From contig JAFXZS010000010.1 in assembly GCA_017541105.1 (NCBI GenBank), positions 1-64,000 on the forward strand: a stretch of DNA of 64,000 nucleotides. The letters run 5' to 3'. Numbering within the stretch: the first letter of the stretch is position 1; each line of letters starts with the position of its first letter. Both the position numbers and the translations under genes were made by a program. A model generated the notes under the pieces. That model made no database searches. It worked only from the letters and a program-made list of their open reading frames with translations, and was not told the DNA's origin. Source of the DNA: Clostridia bacterium. Its GTDB lineage: Bacteria > Bacillota > Clostridia > Christensenellales > Aristaeellaceae. Shown one piece after another: positions 55,324 through 64,000 of this stretch.

Positions 55324-56265
55324 ATGCGTTTGAGAAAGATCCTGTGCGCGATACTGTGGGCGGTGGTTCTGCTGCTGTGGCTCCCGGTGTGCAACGCCGC
55401 GGCGGACTCTGTGACCTATCAGGGAATCACGGTGGACCGGGAAACGGAAACGGTGGATCTGGGGGATCTGCGTGTCGTCAATTACAGGGAGTTCTATGAA
55501 TTTCTGGAACAGCTGCCGAATCTGAAACAGGTGGATATGTTCGCCACAGCCCCCGGTCAGAAACTCTTTGCGGAAATGCATGAGAAATTCCCCGGGGTGG
55601 ATTTCGGCGTCACGCTCGCCTTCGGAGACCGCCGGCTGCGGACAGACGATACCGCCTTTTCCACGCTGTATAATGAAGGCGGTCCGGTTTACGGCTATAA
55701 GCAGCTCTCCGTATTGCGCTACTGCCGCAACCTGTATGCGCTGGATATTGGGCATAATCCGGTGGGAAACCTGGATTTTCTGTATGATTTGCCGGAGCTC
55801 CGGGTGCTGATTGTCGCCCTGTGCAACCTGACGGATATCACACCCATCGCAAGCCTGGAGCACCTGGAGTATCTGGAAATCTTCCATAACAATATTTCGG
55901 ACGTCTCCTGCCTTTCCGGCCTGAATCACCTGATGGATCTGAATCTGGTCCGGAACCGGGTGCAGGATCTGTCTCCGCTGGCGGAAATCAAAAGCCTGCA
56001 GCGTCTGTGGATTCACTGGAGTGACTTCAAGGATCCGAACGCGCCGGATCCGGAGGCGGTGGCCGCGCTCCGGGCTGCCCTGCCGGACTGCCGGATCGAC
56101 GAGGTATCCACCTCCACCGGCGGCGGCTGGCGGAAGCATCCGCACTTTGATGTCATCTACCGCATGTTCCGCCTCCGGAAATATGAGCCCTTTGAGGATT
56201 CCGATCCGGAAAATCTCCCGGAGCCCTGGCGCAGCGAGCGTCTGGATGCCGAAAATGCTCCGTAA
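55324..56265 (+). CDS. Secreted leucine-rich-repeat protein (LRR_4/internalin-like)
   Basis: 313 residues. Signal peptide MRLRKILCAILWAVVLLLWLPVCNA (~25). Residues ~110-225 contain about five 22-residue LRRs of the internalin/LRR_4 type (LDFLYDLPELRVLIVALCNLT, ITPIASLEHLEYLEIFHNNI, VSCLSGLNHLMDLNLVRNRV, LSPLAEIKSLQRLWIHWSDF). The last ~80 residues are a charged non-repeat tail. The region between signal and repeats (~30-105) also has LRR-like spacing (LGDLRVVNYREFYEFLEQLP). Likely an extracellular binding protein; no wall anchor is seen. It lies upstream of, but seems transcribed separately from, the acyl-ligase fusion. Confidence 0.85.
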   Translation: MRLRKILCAILWAVVLLLWLPVCNAAADSVTYQGITVDRETETVDLGDLRVVNYREFYEFLEQLPNLKQVDMFATAPGQKLFAEMHEKFPGVDFGVTLAFGDRRLRTDDTAFSTLYNEGGPVYGYKQLSVLRYCRNLYALDIGHNPVGNLDFLYDLPELRVLIVALCNLTDITPIASLEHLEYLEIFHNNISDVSCLSGLNHLMDLNLVRNRVQDLSPLAEIKSLQRLWIHWSDFKDPNAPDPEAVAALRAALPDCRIDEVSTSTGGGWRKHPHFDVIYRMFRLRKYEPFEDSDPENLPEPWRSERLDAENAP

Positions 56266-56305
56266 TCCGCTGAAAGCGAAAAAAGTATGCACAATTGAAA
56301 AAAAG

Positions 56306-56314
56306 TGATATAAT
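56306..56314 (+). promoter_or_regulatory. Extended -10 promoter of the acyl-ligase/oxoamine-synthase gene
   Basis: TGATATAAT (TATAAT at 56309-56314 with TG one base before). No strong -35. Leader of ~95 bases includes a small GATGC/GCATC hairpin near 56320. Confidence 0.5.
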
Positions 56315-56416
56315 GAGCCGATGCGGCGGCATCGGGTGCATTATTATTTTACGTCATTTTTTCTCCCCGCCCCGCAGAAATAAATGCTCAAGCCTGCAAT
56401 CTGGAAGGAGGCCCTC

Positions 56417-59400
56417 ATGAGCAACATGGATTTTCACCAGGTCAGCTCCCGGCTGGAAGCTGACAAGCAGTTTTCTGCGCTTTTTGACGTCATGCGGGAA
56501 TACGGGGATACACCGGCCGCCGTCTGGCTGAAGGGGGATGAGGAATTATCCCTCTCCTATAAGGAAATGATTCGCCGGGCGGATGATTTTGCCGCTTTCC
56601 TGATGGCGGGAACGCCGGAAGGCGGCTGGATCGCGCTGGCTGTGGACACCTGTCCGAACTGGCCTTCCCTCTTCTGGGGGACCATCCGTTCCGGCCATAA
56701 TGTCCTTCTGCTGGATGCGTCCGCTTCGGACAGCATGCTGCAAGGCCTTCTGGACGAGGCTGGCTGCAAGGTAATCATTTCCAGGAAGCCCCGGGGGCTG
56801 ACCGGGGATATTCACCAGGTGGATTACCGGGATGTGGCCAATGCCCCGCGGGCAATCGGCTTCAAGCCTGTCTGGGGCGAATACGTGGCCATGTGTACCA
56901 GCGGCACCACAGGGCGCAGCCGTATTTTCGCCTATTCCGGCCGTGCGGTCTGTGAGCAGGCGCTGGCTTCCCTGCAGATCAATCAGGCCAATCCCCGGAT
57001 CATCCATGCGGATAACCGGGGCCGCCGGGTGCTGGCCTTCCTTCCCTTCCACCATGTCCTTGGCTTCATGGCCAACATCGTGCTGGTTCTTTTCCTCGGG
57101 GCCACAAATGTATATCTGCAGGACCGGACACCGAAATCCATTATGAATGCCTGCCGCCATTTCCCGCCCAATCTGCTGATTGTGGTTCCGCTGGTGGGCA
57201 ACAATCTCGTCAAGTCCCTGAAGAAGAGCGTTAAGAAGGAAAAGGCTTTCCGGCGCTGGCTCTTCAGGGCATCCGCCACGCTTTCCCTGGGTATACAGTC
57301 CGTTGCCCCTTCCTTCGGTCTTCGCCTGGCGCAGAAACGGCTCTTTGCCGGCATTGATACGAAACTGCTTGGCACGGAAGTCGATGTGCTGATTCTCGGC
57401 GGCAGCCATACCCCGATGGAAACCCTGCGCACGCTGAATGCCCTGGGATACTATACCGTCAATGGCTACGGCATGACGGAGACGGCCATCAACGGTTTTG
57501 AAACCTCCATGAGCCTGCGCAAGCGGCTGAACGGTTCCGTCGGGACCGCGCTGGGGGCTGCCGAATACCGGGTTTCCGGGGAAAGCGGCGCAAAAACCGG
57601 GGAACTGCAGATCCGGGGGGACGTCATCCATTCCGGCCGCGTGGTGCAGGGGCAGGTCCTTCCGCCTGACACGCTGGACGGCGGCTGGTTCCCCACCGGG
57701 GATGTGGCCGCCATGGACAGAACCGGCCGTGTCACCATCAAAGGCCGCCTGAAGGATGTCATCATCAACGAATCCGGGGAAAACGTCTATCCGGATGATC
57801 TGGAGGATGCCTTCTCCGCTCTCTCCGGCGTGGAACAGATCTGTGTGGTCGGATTCCCCCGCAACAAGCGGGATAATAATGAAGACGTGGTGCTGGTGCT
57901 CAACGTCGGTGAAAACTATACCGATCAGGACTACCTGAACCGTCTGGCAGGCCGGGTGGCCGCCGTCAACGCGCGCCTGCCCCTGTATGCGCAGCTGGAC
58001 CGCGCCCTGGTTACTCCCATGAACCTCCCTCTGGTCAGCGGAATCAAGGTCAAGCGTATTGAGCTCAAGCGCATGTACGAAGAAAAGGAGCTGATCTACC
58101 GGGAGCTGGATCTGCGTGCCCAGAGCGCAGGCGCGGAGGTTGCGGCCGCGGCGGAAAAATCCAGGAATCAGTCCGCCATGCAGGATGAGATCCGCCGCAA
58201 AGTCCGTGCCATGTATGCCGAGGCACTGGATATGCCGGAGAAGGAAATATCCGATACCGCCAACTTTATTGAGGATCTGCAGGGGGACAGCCTGCAGGTG
58301 CTGAGCATCGCCCTGAAAGCGGAAGAGGAATGGGGCATTACGATCCCCGCCGAGGAATACGGTCAGTGCGCCACGGTGGCCAGCATGGCCCAGGTGGTGG
58401 AAAACCTTCTGAACGGGAACGTCCCGGGCAGCAAGCCCCGGGAACGCGTCCCCGTACGTCCTGTGATCCGCTTTGAGGATTCTCCGGAATACCTGCACTT
58501 TATGGAACGCCAGAAGGCGCTCGTCGGCAATGGAGACAATCCCTACTTTGTGTGCCATGAGTCCCCGCTCCTGGATACGGGGATTGTGGACGGAAAGCAG
58601 ATTCTCGAGTTCGGCAGCTATAACTATGTGGGAATGAGCGGCCGGAAAGAAGTCAAGGACGCGGCCAAGGCTGCCATTGACAAATACGGCACCAGCGCCA
58701 GCGGCAGCCGCCTGCTGGCTGGCGAAAAAATGGTGCATAAGGAACTGGAGAAGGAGATTGCCGACTGGAAGCACACCGAGGATGCCATCGTCTGTGTCGG
58801 CGGGCATTCCACCAATGTCACCTTTGTCGGTAATTTCTGCGGCAAGAACGACCTGATCCTTTACGACGCGCTGGCCCACAATTCCATCGAGCAGGGCTGT
58901 AAGCTGAGTGACGCCACTTCCCGGCCCTTCCCCCACAGTGATGTGGCGGCTCTGGAAAGCATCCTGAAAAACCAGCGGGCCTATTATGAAAAAGTCCTGA
59001 TCATCATTGAAGGCGCCTACAGCATGGATGGCGATATCGCGCCGCTGCCTGATTTCGTCCGGGTCAAGAAGGAGTACGGCTGCTTCCTGATGGTGGATGA
59101 AGCGCACAGCGCCTGCGTTATCGGCCAGACCGGCGGCGGTGTGGACGAATATTTCAACCTGGACGGCAACGATATCGATATCAAGTACGGTACCCTGTCC
59201 AAGGGCCTGGGAACCTGCGGCGGCTATCTGGCCGGCAAGAAATGCCTGATCGACTATCTGCGCTATAACATGCCCGGCTTTGTCTTCTCTGTGGGGATCT
59301 CCCCCGCCCTGGCCGCCGGTTCCCTGGCCGCCATCCGCACCCTCCGGAGCCATCCGGAAATCATGGACAATCTGCGCGCGGCCATCAAGGCCTTTGCCGA

Positions 59401-59686
59401 CAGTGCGAAGCGCCGCCATCTGGATATCTGCCTGGCCGGGGAAACCGCGGTGCTCCCGGTGCTCGTCGGCAAGGACGAGGATGCCTGGCTCCTGTCCAAT
59501 GAATTGAAAAAACGGGGCGTCAGCGTACCGCCCGCCATGTATCCCGCCGTACCCAAGGGCAAGGCCCGCCTCCGTTTCTGCGTGATCAGCGAGCACAAGC
59601 CTGAGCAGATCGAGCATGCGCTGGACATTCTGGAAAGCACCGCGCAGGAATTCGGCATCGAACTGCCCCGCAGGATATATGATTGA
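56417..59686 (+). CDS. Acyl-AMP ligase / acyl carrier protein / alpha-oxoamine synthase fusion
   Basis: 1089 residues from ATG 56417 (GGAGG five bases upstream). Three modules are visible. (1) ~1-560: fatty-acyl AMP ligase, with CTSGTTGRSRIF (~160), NGYGMTETA (~352), GDVAAMDRTGRVTIKGRLKD (~425) and the C-terminal IKVKRIELKRM Lys. (2) ~590-670: an acyl carrier domain with the phosphopantetheine Ser in LQGDSLQVLSI (~624). (3) ~690-1089: a PLP-dependent AONS-class enzyme (BioF/KBL/SPT), with GTSASGSRLLAG, CVGGHSTN, DEAHSACV (~893) and the PLP Lys in GTLSKGLGTCGGY (~929). By family knowledge it should load an acid onto its own carrier and condense it with an amino acid, releasing CO2 and an alpha-amino ketone such as 3-ketosphinganine. 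Substrates are not deducible. It stands alone. Confidence 0.93.
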   Translation: MSNMDFHQVSSRLEADKQFSALFDVMREYGDTPAAVWLKGDEELSLSYKEMIRRADDFAAFLMAGTPEGGWIALAVDTCPNWPSLFWGTIRSGHNVLLLDASASDSMLQGLLDEAGCKVIISRKPRGLTGDIHQVDYRDVANAPRAIGFKPVWGEYVAMCTSGTTGRSRIFAYSGRAVCEQALASLQINQANPRIIHADNRGRRVLAFLPFHHVLGFMANIVLVLFLGATNVYLQDRTPKSIMNACRHFPPNLLIVVPLVGNNLVKSLKKSVKKEKAFRRWLFRASATLSLGIQSVAPSFGLRLAQKRLFAGIDTKLLGTEVDVLILGGSHTPMETLRTLNALGYYTVNGYGMTETAINGFETSMSLRKRLNGSVGTALGAAEYRVSGESGAKTGELQIRGDVIHSGRVVQGQVLPPDTLDGGWFPTGDVAAMDRTGRVTIKGRLKDVIINESGENVYPDDLEDAFSALSGVEQICVVGFPRNKRDNNEDVVLVLNVGENYTDQDYLNRLAGRVAAVNARLPLYAQLDRALVTPMNLPLVSGIKVKRIELKRMYEEKELIYRELDLRAQSAGAEVAAAAEKSRNQSAMQDEIRRKVRAMYAEALDMPEKEISDTANFIEDLQGDSLQVLSIALKAEEEWGITIPAEEYGQCATVASMAQVVENLLNGNVPGSKPRERVPVRPVIRFEDSPEYLHFMERQKALVGNGDNPYFVCHESPLLDTGIVDGKQILEFGSYNYVGMSGRKEVKDAAKAAIDKYGTSASGSRLLAGEKMVHKELEKEIADWKHTEDAIVCVGGHSTNVTFVGNFCGKNDLILYDALAHNSIEQGCKLSDATSRPFPHSDVAALESILKNQRAYYEKVLIIIEGAYSMDGDIAPLPDFVRVKKEYGCFLMVDEAHSACVIGQTGGGVDEYFNLDGNDIDIKYGTLSKGLGTCGGYLAGKKCLIDYLRYNMPGFVFSVGISPALAAGSLAAIRTLRSHPEIMDNLRAAIKAFADSAKRRHLDICLAGETAVLPVLVGKDEDAWLLSNELKKRGVSVPPAMYPAVPKGKARLRFCVISEHKPEQIEHALDILESTAQEFGIELPRRIYD

Positions 59687-59903
59687 CCTGATTCCTGTCC
59701 CCCATCGCCATGCTGATTATTAACAGTACCTGTTATTCCCACCGCAAGGCATTGTTTATCAATTAATGCAACGTGCAATCAGGCAGTGTGTGTATCTGCC
59801 AGCATTGTGCGCCCGTTGTATTCTCTGACAGAAGCATATAGGGTCTGTTTTCATCCGGATGCAGTCACCGTAAGGGAGAAGGCATCCGTGCCTTTTGGAT
59901 CCT

Positions 59904-62366
59904 TTATTCCGCGGCAAGGGCAGCCTTTGTTTCCGGCAGTCCCTCTCCGGAGACCGTCAGGCAGATCTCTCCGGATTCATATCCGGCGCGAACCACCGCC
60001 AGTGCGCTTCCCTGGTAGCTGGTCGTCTGCTCATCTGTGTAATCTTCGGCTGTCACCGGGTTTCCGGTGCCGAAACCGGCCAGCAGAGCAGGCCCGGAGA
60101 CATGGGCCGTAAGCGGAATCGCGGCATCCGGCACCGGATTCCCTTCCCGGTCCGTGATTTCCGCCCAAACGCAGATCAGGTCATGCCCGTCCGCTTTCAT
60201 GCATGTCTTTTCCGGTTTCAGGCGAATCATTGCGGGATTGCCGGAAGTCATCAGTACTGTCCGGCTCACTTCTGCCCCACCGGTATAGCTGACCGCTTCC
60301 ACGGTTCCCGGAGTATACACTGTCTCAAACCGTACGCTCCGCGGCAGCGGCCTTTCCCGGCTTACTGTTTTCCGGCCGATGGATTTTCCGTTCACAAACA
60401 CTTCGGCTTCCTCCGCGGCGGAGAAGACGATCAGTTCAACCGGTTTGCCCTCGTATCCCCTGTAGTTCCATCCGGATACCGCTGCCGGGAAACCCCAGGG
60501 ACTGATCAGCTCCGTTTTGCCGAATGTGTCCGGCGGGAAGGAATACAGGAATGTTTCCGGGTTTCCCCAGACAACGCTGCGGTAGGCGCCCTGGGGCATT
60601 TTCCTGCCGGTAATATCAAAATCCGCATCGTTCGCGGTTCGCCAGGGGAAGGGCGATGCAACCTGCGGCATCAGAGCCCATGGGCCTTTTTCAAGCAACG
60701 GATCTCCCGGGTTCAGATACACCGCCTTGCCGATCCCCGCTTCGCCCAGATAATCCCACGCGGTCCAGGTAAAATCACCGATAACATAGGGAAGCTTTTC
60801 CACCAGCGGCCAGCGAAAACCGATCTCCTTCGGAAAGTTTTCGGATCCGAGTATCACACGTTCCGGAAACATTGCATGATCCTTCTCATACAGATCTTCC
60901 ATATAGTTGTACCCTATGATGTCCAATCCGTTTGTGAAGGGTTCTGTCACCTTCTCCCACAGGCAGTCCGCGCCTTCATTCCCGGCGTTCTGTGCCTGGT
61001 TCATGCCTTCCGCGGTCTGATCGTCCAACCCGCTCCATAAGGAACAGATTCCGTTGCTGACCGGCCGGCTGCCATCCAGCCTGCGGACGGTATCCGCAAG
61101 TTTCGAAGCCAGCGCGTATCCTCCGTTCAGCCCGCCCCGCTCCGGAATCTCATTCCCGGTGGACCAGAGGATCACACTGGGATGGGACCGGTCGCGCCGG
61201 ATGAAGGCAGTCAGGTCCCTCTCCCAGCATTCATTGAAAAACTGGCTGTAATCTCCGGCACGCTTGGCGATTCCCCATGCGTCAAAGGCCTCGTCAAAGA
61301 CATACATTCCCAGCCGGTCGCAGGCTTCAATGAGCGCTGCGGACGGCGGGTTATGCGTCGTCCGGATTGCATTGAACCCGGTTTCCTTCAGTTTCCGTAT
61401 TTTGCGGGCTTCCGCCTCGTACAGGGAAACGGCTCCCAGCAGGCCGTTATCATGGTGGAGGCATCCGCCCCGAAGCTTGACGGGTTTGCCGTTGATCCGG
61501 AGGCCCCGGACCGCGTCAGCTGCCACCGTCCGGATGCCGAACAGTACCTCCGCTTCATCCGCCGTGCCCGGTTCATCCTTTTCAAAGTGGGTTCGGAACC
61601 GGCCGAGATCCTTCACCCGAACCCTGGCACGATACAGGTTCGGATGCTCCGCATCCCACAGAAGAGGTTTCGGAACGTTCAGGGAAATCCGGGCCGTCTC
61701 CCTGCCCTGCGCAGGGATGTAAATGACCCGCTTCGCCGCGGCAGCGATTTCTTCCGAATCTTCCCGGACCAGCAGCACTTCCGCCTCCGCCAGCCTGTTT
61801 TCCGCTGTTTCGTTCTGAATTTCCGCCTCCGTGAGGATAAAAGCATACTCCTCCGTAATTTCCTGCGTACGGGCAAAAATGCCGTCGGGAGCCACATGAA
61901 CGCCGGGGCCGTGAAGCAGGTGAACGCCGCGGTACAGTCCGGATCCCGTGTACCATCTGGAATTAGGCTGCATGCTCGTGTTGACGTGAATGGTAATCCT
62001 GTTTTCCGCGCCAAAGCTGATCAGATCGGTCAGATCCACTGTGAAAGGCGCGTATCCGTAATGCTGCGCACCCGCTTTGCATCCGTTCACTTCCACCGTG
62101 GCATTCATCATTGCCCCGTCCAGCCGAAGCAGTACACAGTCCCGGCTCCATGCTTCCGGAATGCGGATCATTTTCGTGTAGTTGCTGATTCCCCCCGTAA
62201 AATATCCCATATCCGCCTGGGCAGGGGCGTCTTCGGTCACAGGGGTGCCGATCATGCCGTCGTGCGGAAGATGGACCACCGTCCCCGGATCCGTTTTCAG
62301 CATTGCGGGAGAATCCAGAAATCCCCGCCTGAACGTCCAGTGATCATCGATACAGATACTGCGCAT
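59904..62366 (-). CDS. GH2 family beta-galactosidase-like glycosidase
   Basis: 820 residues: sugar-binding jelly roll (~1-165, YTGGISNYTKMIRIPEAW), Ig-like domain (~170-270), TIM barrel (~275-570) and C-terminal Ig-type domains. The acid/base Glu is in ILWSTGNEIPERGG (~405) and the nucleophile probably in VILGSENFP (~509). FNAIRTTHNPPSAALIEACD is a GH2 signature. No signal peptide, so cytoplasmic, working on imported galactosides or, given the pectin locus, galactan side chains. AAGGAG lies 8 bases before ATG 62366. The 217-base gap to the convergent fusion gene shows nothing I can name. Confidence 0.93.
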   Translation of the reverse strand: MRSICIDDHWTFRRGFLDSPAMLKTDPGTVVHLPHDGMIGTPVTEDAPAQADMGYFTGGISNYTKMIRIPEAWSRDCVLLRLDGAMMNATVEVNGCKAGAQHYGYAPFTVDLTDLISFGAENRITIHVNTSMQPNSRWYTGSGLYRGVHLLHGPGVHVAPDGIFARTQEITEEYAFILTEAEIQNETAENRLAEAEVLLVREDSEEIAAAAKRVIYIPAQGRETARISLNVPKPLLWDAEHPNLYRARVRVKDLGRFRTHFEKDEPGTADEAEVLFGIRTVAADAVRGLRINGKPVKLRGGCLHHDNGLLGAVSLYEAEARKIRKLKETGFNAIRTTHNPPSAALIEACDRLGMYVFDEAFDAWGIAKRAGDYSQFFNECWERDLTAFIRRDRSHPSVILWSTGNEIPERGGLNGGYALASKLADTVRRLDGSRPVSNGICSLWSGLDDQTAEGMNQAQNAGNEGADCLWEKVTEPFTNGLDIIGYNYMEDLYEKDHAMFPERVILGSENFPKEIGFRWPLVEKLPYVIGDFTWTAWDYLGEAGIGKAVYLNPGDPLLEKGPWALMPQVASPFPWRTANDADFDITGRKMPQGAYRSVVWGNPETFLYSFPPDTFGKTELISPWGFPAAVSGWNYRGYEGKPVELIVFSAAEEAEVFVNGKSIGRKTVSRERPLPRSVRFETVYTPGTVEAVSYTGGAEVSRTVLMTSGNPAMIRLKPEKTCMKADGHDLICVWAEITDREGNPVPDAAIPLTAHVSGPALLAGFGTGNPVTAEDYTDEQTTSYQGSALAVVRAGYESGEICLTVSGEGLPETKAALAAE

Positions 62367-62425
62367 GTCCTGTTCTCCTTCCCTGCCTGTTCAGAATGTC
62401 CCGCCGGCCGGCACCGGAATCCGCT

Positions 62426-64000
62426 TTATGAATCGTGCGCCTTCTCTTCTTCCGCCTTCATCCTTCTCTGCTTTTCCATCCAGACGGTCAGTACGGCCAC
62501 ATCCGCGGGGTTGACTCCGGGAATCCGTCCGGCGGCTGCCAGGGACACCGGCTTCTGCCGCGCCAGCTTCTGCCGGGCTTCCAGCCGCAGATGCTCCATC
62601 TGTTCATACGGAAGATCTTCCGGCAGCAGCATCTCCTCCATGCGGCGGGCCTGCTCAATCAGGTGCTGCTGTTTTTCGAGATAACCTGCGTATTTGACGG
62701 AAATCTCCGTCTGCTCCGCCGCGGCCGGGGATACCTCCCGCCACTCCGGTTTCAGCGCCTGAAGGTCTGCCAGGTGAATCTCCGGCCGTTTCAGCAGTTC
62801 CTCCGCGTTTAGGGATCCGGCCGTCTCCGGCTGTCCCTTCTCCCGCAGGAAGCTGTTCAGCGCTTCCCCCGGCGCAAAGCGGGTTGTGCGCAGCGCGTGT
62901 ATCAGGCGCTCCGCCTCCTCCCGTTTCCGGCGCATGCGCTCCAGCCGTTCCTCCGAAGCCAGGCCGGCACGGAAGCCGATTTCCGTCAGCCGCAGGTCCG
63001 CGTTGTCCTGCCGCAGATACAGCCGGTGCTCCGCCCGGGATGTCATCATCCGGTAGGGTTCGTCCGTCCCCTTGGTGGTCAGATCATCCGTCAGGACGCC
63101 GATATAAGCCTGGTCCCGGGTCAGCAGCACCTGTTCCCGTCCCTGGATCCGCAATGCCGCGTTCATGCCGGCCAGCAAGCCCTGGCATGCCGCCTCCTCA
63201 TATCCGCTGGTTCCGTTGATCTGCCCGGCAAAGAACAGTCCGCTGATTCGCAGGCTTTCCAGTGTGGGCCTGAGTTCCAGGCTGTCGATGCAGTCGTATT
63301 CGATGGCGTATCCGAGCCGGGTAAATTCGCACCTGCGCAGTCCCGGGATGGTCCGGTACATAGCCCACTGAACATCCTCCGGCATGGAGGTGGACATGCC
63401 CTGCACGTACCATTCCCGGCTCTCCTTCCCCTCCGGCTCCAGGAAGATCTGGTGCCGTTCCTTGTCCGCGAACCGGACCACCTTGTCCTCAATGCTGGGG
63501 CAGTAGCGGGGTCCGATCCCGTGAATCTTTCCGCTGTACAGGGGAGCCCGGTCCAGATTGTCCAGAATAATCCGGTGGGTCTCCGGCGTGGTCCAGGTCA
63601 GGTAGCAGCTGTAGGTATTCTCCAGTTTCCGGTCCGTCAGAAAGGAGAAGGGAACCACCGGTTCGTCTCCCTTCTGTTCCTGCATCTCGTCAAAGTCCAC
63701 CGTCCGTACATCCACCCGGGCAGGAGTGCCCGTTTTGAACCGGCGGAGCTCAAATCCCAGATCCGAAAGGCTGCGGGACAGCAGCGAAGCGTTCATCAGG
63801 CCCTGGGGCCCTCCGTCATGCCGGTGCTCTCCGATAATGATGCTTCCCTTCAGATACACGCCGGTGGCTGCAACCACTGCCCGGCAGGGAATTCTCGCGC
63901 CGGTCGCCGTAGTCACAGCCACCACTTTCTGATTCTCTGTTTCGATGGATGCGGCTTCCCCCTGGCGCACCGTCAGGTGCTCCTGTGTCATGAGGGCTTT
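62426..64000 (-). CDS. mnmG: tRNA uridine-5-carboxymethylaminomethyl modification enzyme MnmG (N-terminus beyond right edge)
   Basis: The frame is open from the stop at 62426 to the window edge, so about the first 100 residues, including the FAD-binding Rossmann loop, are missing. The visible 524 residues include VVAATGVYLKGSIIIGEHRHDGG-type MnmG signature, FELRRFKTGTPARVD, the GQINGTSGYEEAACQGLLAG motif and the C-terminal KYAGYLEKQQ and RIPGVNPADVAVL helices that contact MnmE. With MnmE it builds cmnm5U34 in tRNA. The following GH2 gene is 59 bases away. Confidence 0.96.
   Translation of the reverse strand, partial: KALMTQEHLTVRQGEAASIETENQKVVAVTTATGARIPCRAVVAATGVYLKGSIIIGEHRHDGGPQGLMNASLLSRSLSDLGFELRRFKTGTPARVDVRTVDFDEMQEQKGDEPVVPFSFLTDRKLENTYSCYLTWTTPETHRIILDNLDRAPLYSGKIHGIGPRYCPSIEDKVVRFADKERHQIFLEPEGKESREWYVQGMSTSMPEDVQWAMYRTIPGLRRCEFTRLGYAIEYDCIDSLELRPTLESLRISGLFFAGQINGTSGYEEAACQGLLAGMNAALRIQGREQVLLTRDQAYIGVLTDDLTTKGTDEPYRMMTSRAEHRLYLRQDNADLRLTEIGFRAGLASEERLERMRRKREEAERLIHALRTTRFAPGEALNSFLREKGQPETAGSLNAEELLKRPEIHLADLQALKPEWREVSPAAAEQTEISVKYAGYLEKQQHLIEQARRMEEMLLPEDLPYEQMEHLRLEARQKLARQKPVSLAAAGRIPGVNPADVAVLTVWMEKQRRMKAEEEKAHDS

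Noticed and set aside
56546-59617. 1023-codon minus-strand frame opposite the ligase fusion
   Set aside because: Shadow of a well-supported three-domain gene; composition biased and no motif.

Overview
The window looks like a chromosomal segment of a fairly GC-rich, anaerobic member of the Bacillota (Clostridia type, probably gut or rumen). The grounds are strong GGAGG-type ribosome binding sites, sigma-A promoters, an oxygen-sensitive indolepyruvate:ferredoxin oxidoreductase, a CbpA/MsmX-style (UgpC) sugar-ABC ATPase set, a CD1871A-type CXXC protein and a large pectin-catabolism locus. I see no rRNA, tRNA, CRISPR array, insertion sequence or prophage. Genus-level assignment is inference only.

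Layout. 1-4.7 kb: two surface-type repeat proteins on the minus strand (a YD/MORN-like repeat protein cut by the left edge, and a leucine-rich BspA-like protein). 4.9-9.1 kb: an autoregulated LacI-family regulator, a small secreted protein and tex. 9.3-13 kb: iorA-iorB-paaK, which convert aryl pyruvates to aryl-acetyl-CoA and activate aryl acetates. 13-17.7 kb: gyrB then gyrA on the minus strand, with an unusual duplication of the gyrB 3' end between them. 18-19 kb: an auxin-efflux-family carrier.

19-40 kb is a pectin/galacturonate block. Reading on the minus strand from a divergent GntR regulator (39.4-40.1 kb) are uxaB, uxaA, eda, kdgK, uxaC, a GH28 polygalacturonase, kduI and a kduD-like dehydrogenase. 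A second promoter at 29.66 kb then starts a transport unit: one small membrane protein, LplB- and YtcP-type permeases, a solute-binding protein, four small membrane proteins, two UgpC-type ATPases and a GH105 unsaturated rhamnogalacturonyl hydrolase. Together they would import pectin oligomers, hydrolyse them, and carry both saturated (galacturonate to tagaturonate to altronate to KDG) and unsaturated uronates (through KduI/KduD to KDG) to KDPG, pyruvate and glyceraldehyde-3-phosphate. The GntR gene and uxaB have near-identical GTTGTATAC operators placed inside their promoters.

40-51 kb: a His-rich CobW metallochaperone and a second CobW protein with a DUF1980-like tail; a GAF-ABC ATPase fusion with a MacB-like permease; then CDP-alcohol phosphatidyltransferase, PHP phosphoesterase, APH(6)-like kinase, a CXXC membrane protein and a polyferredoxin-TlpA fusion. 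51-64 kb: a membrane protein, a DegV protein, a CBS-DRTGG pyrophosphatase, galE, a secreted LRR protein, a 1089-residue acyl-AMP ligase/ACP/alpha-oxoamine synthase fusion, a GH2 glycosidase and mnmG (cut by the right edge).

Most unusual. (1) The last 10-13 codons of two unrelated genes, gyrB and the YtcP-type permease, are repeated downstream two and three times, in 79-bp and 89-bp units. Most of these units carry the same hairpin core, GGGC-TTTCCGATC-GCCC, followed by a CCTTCGG motif. (2) The three-domain ligase-ACP-oxoamine synthase is a self-contained candidate for making a long-chain amino ketone or sphingoid-like lipid.
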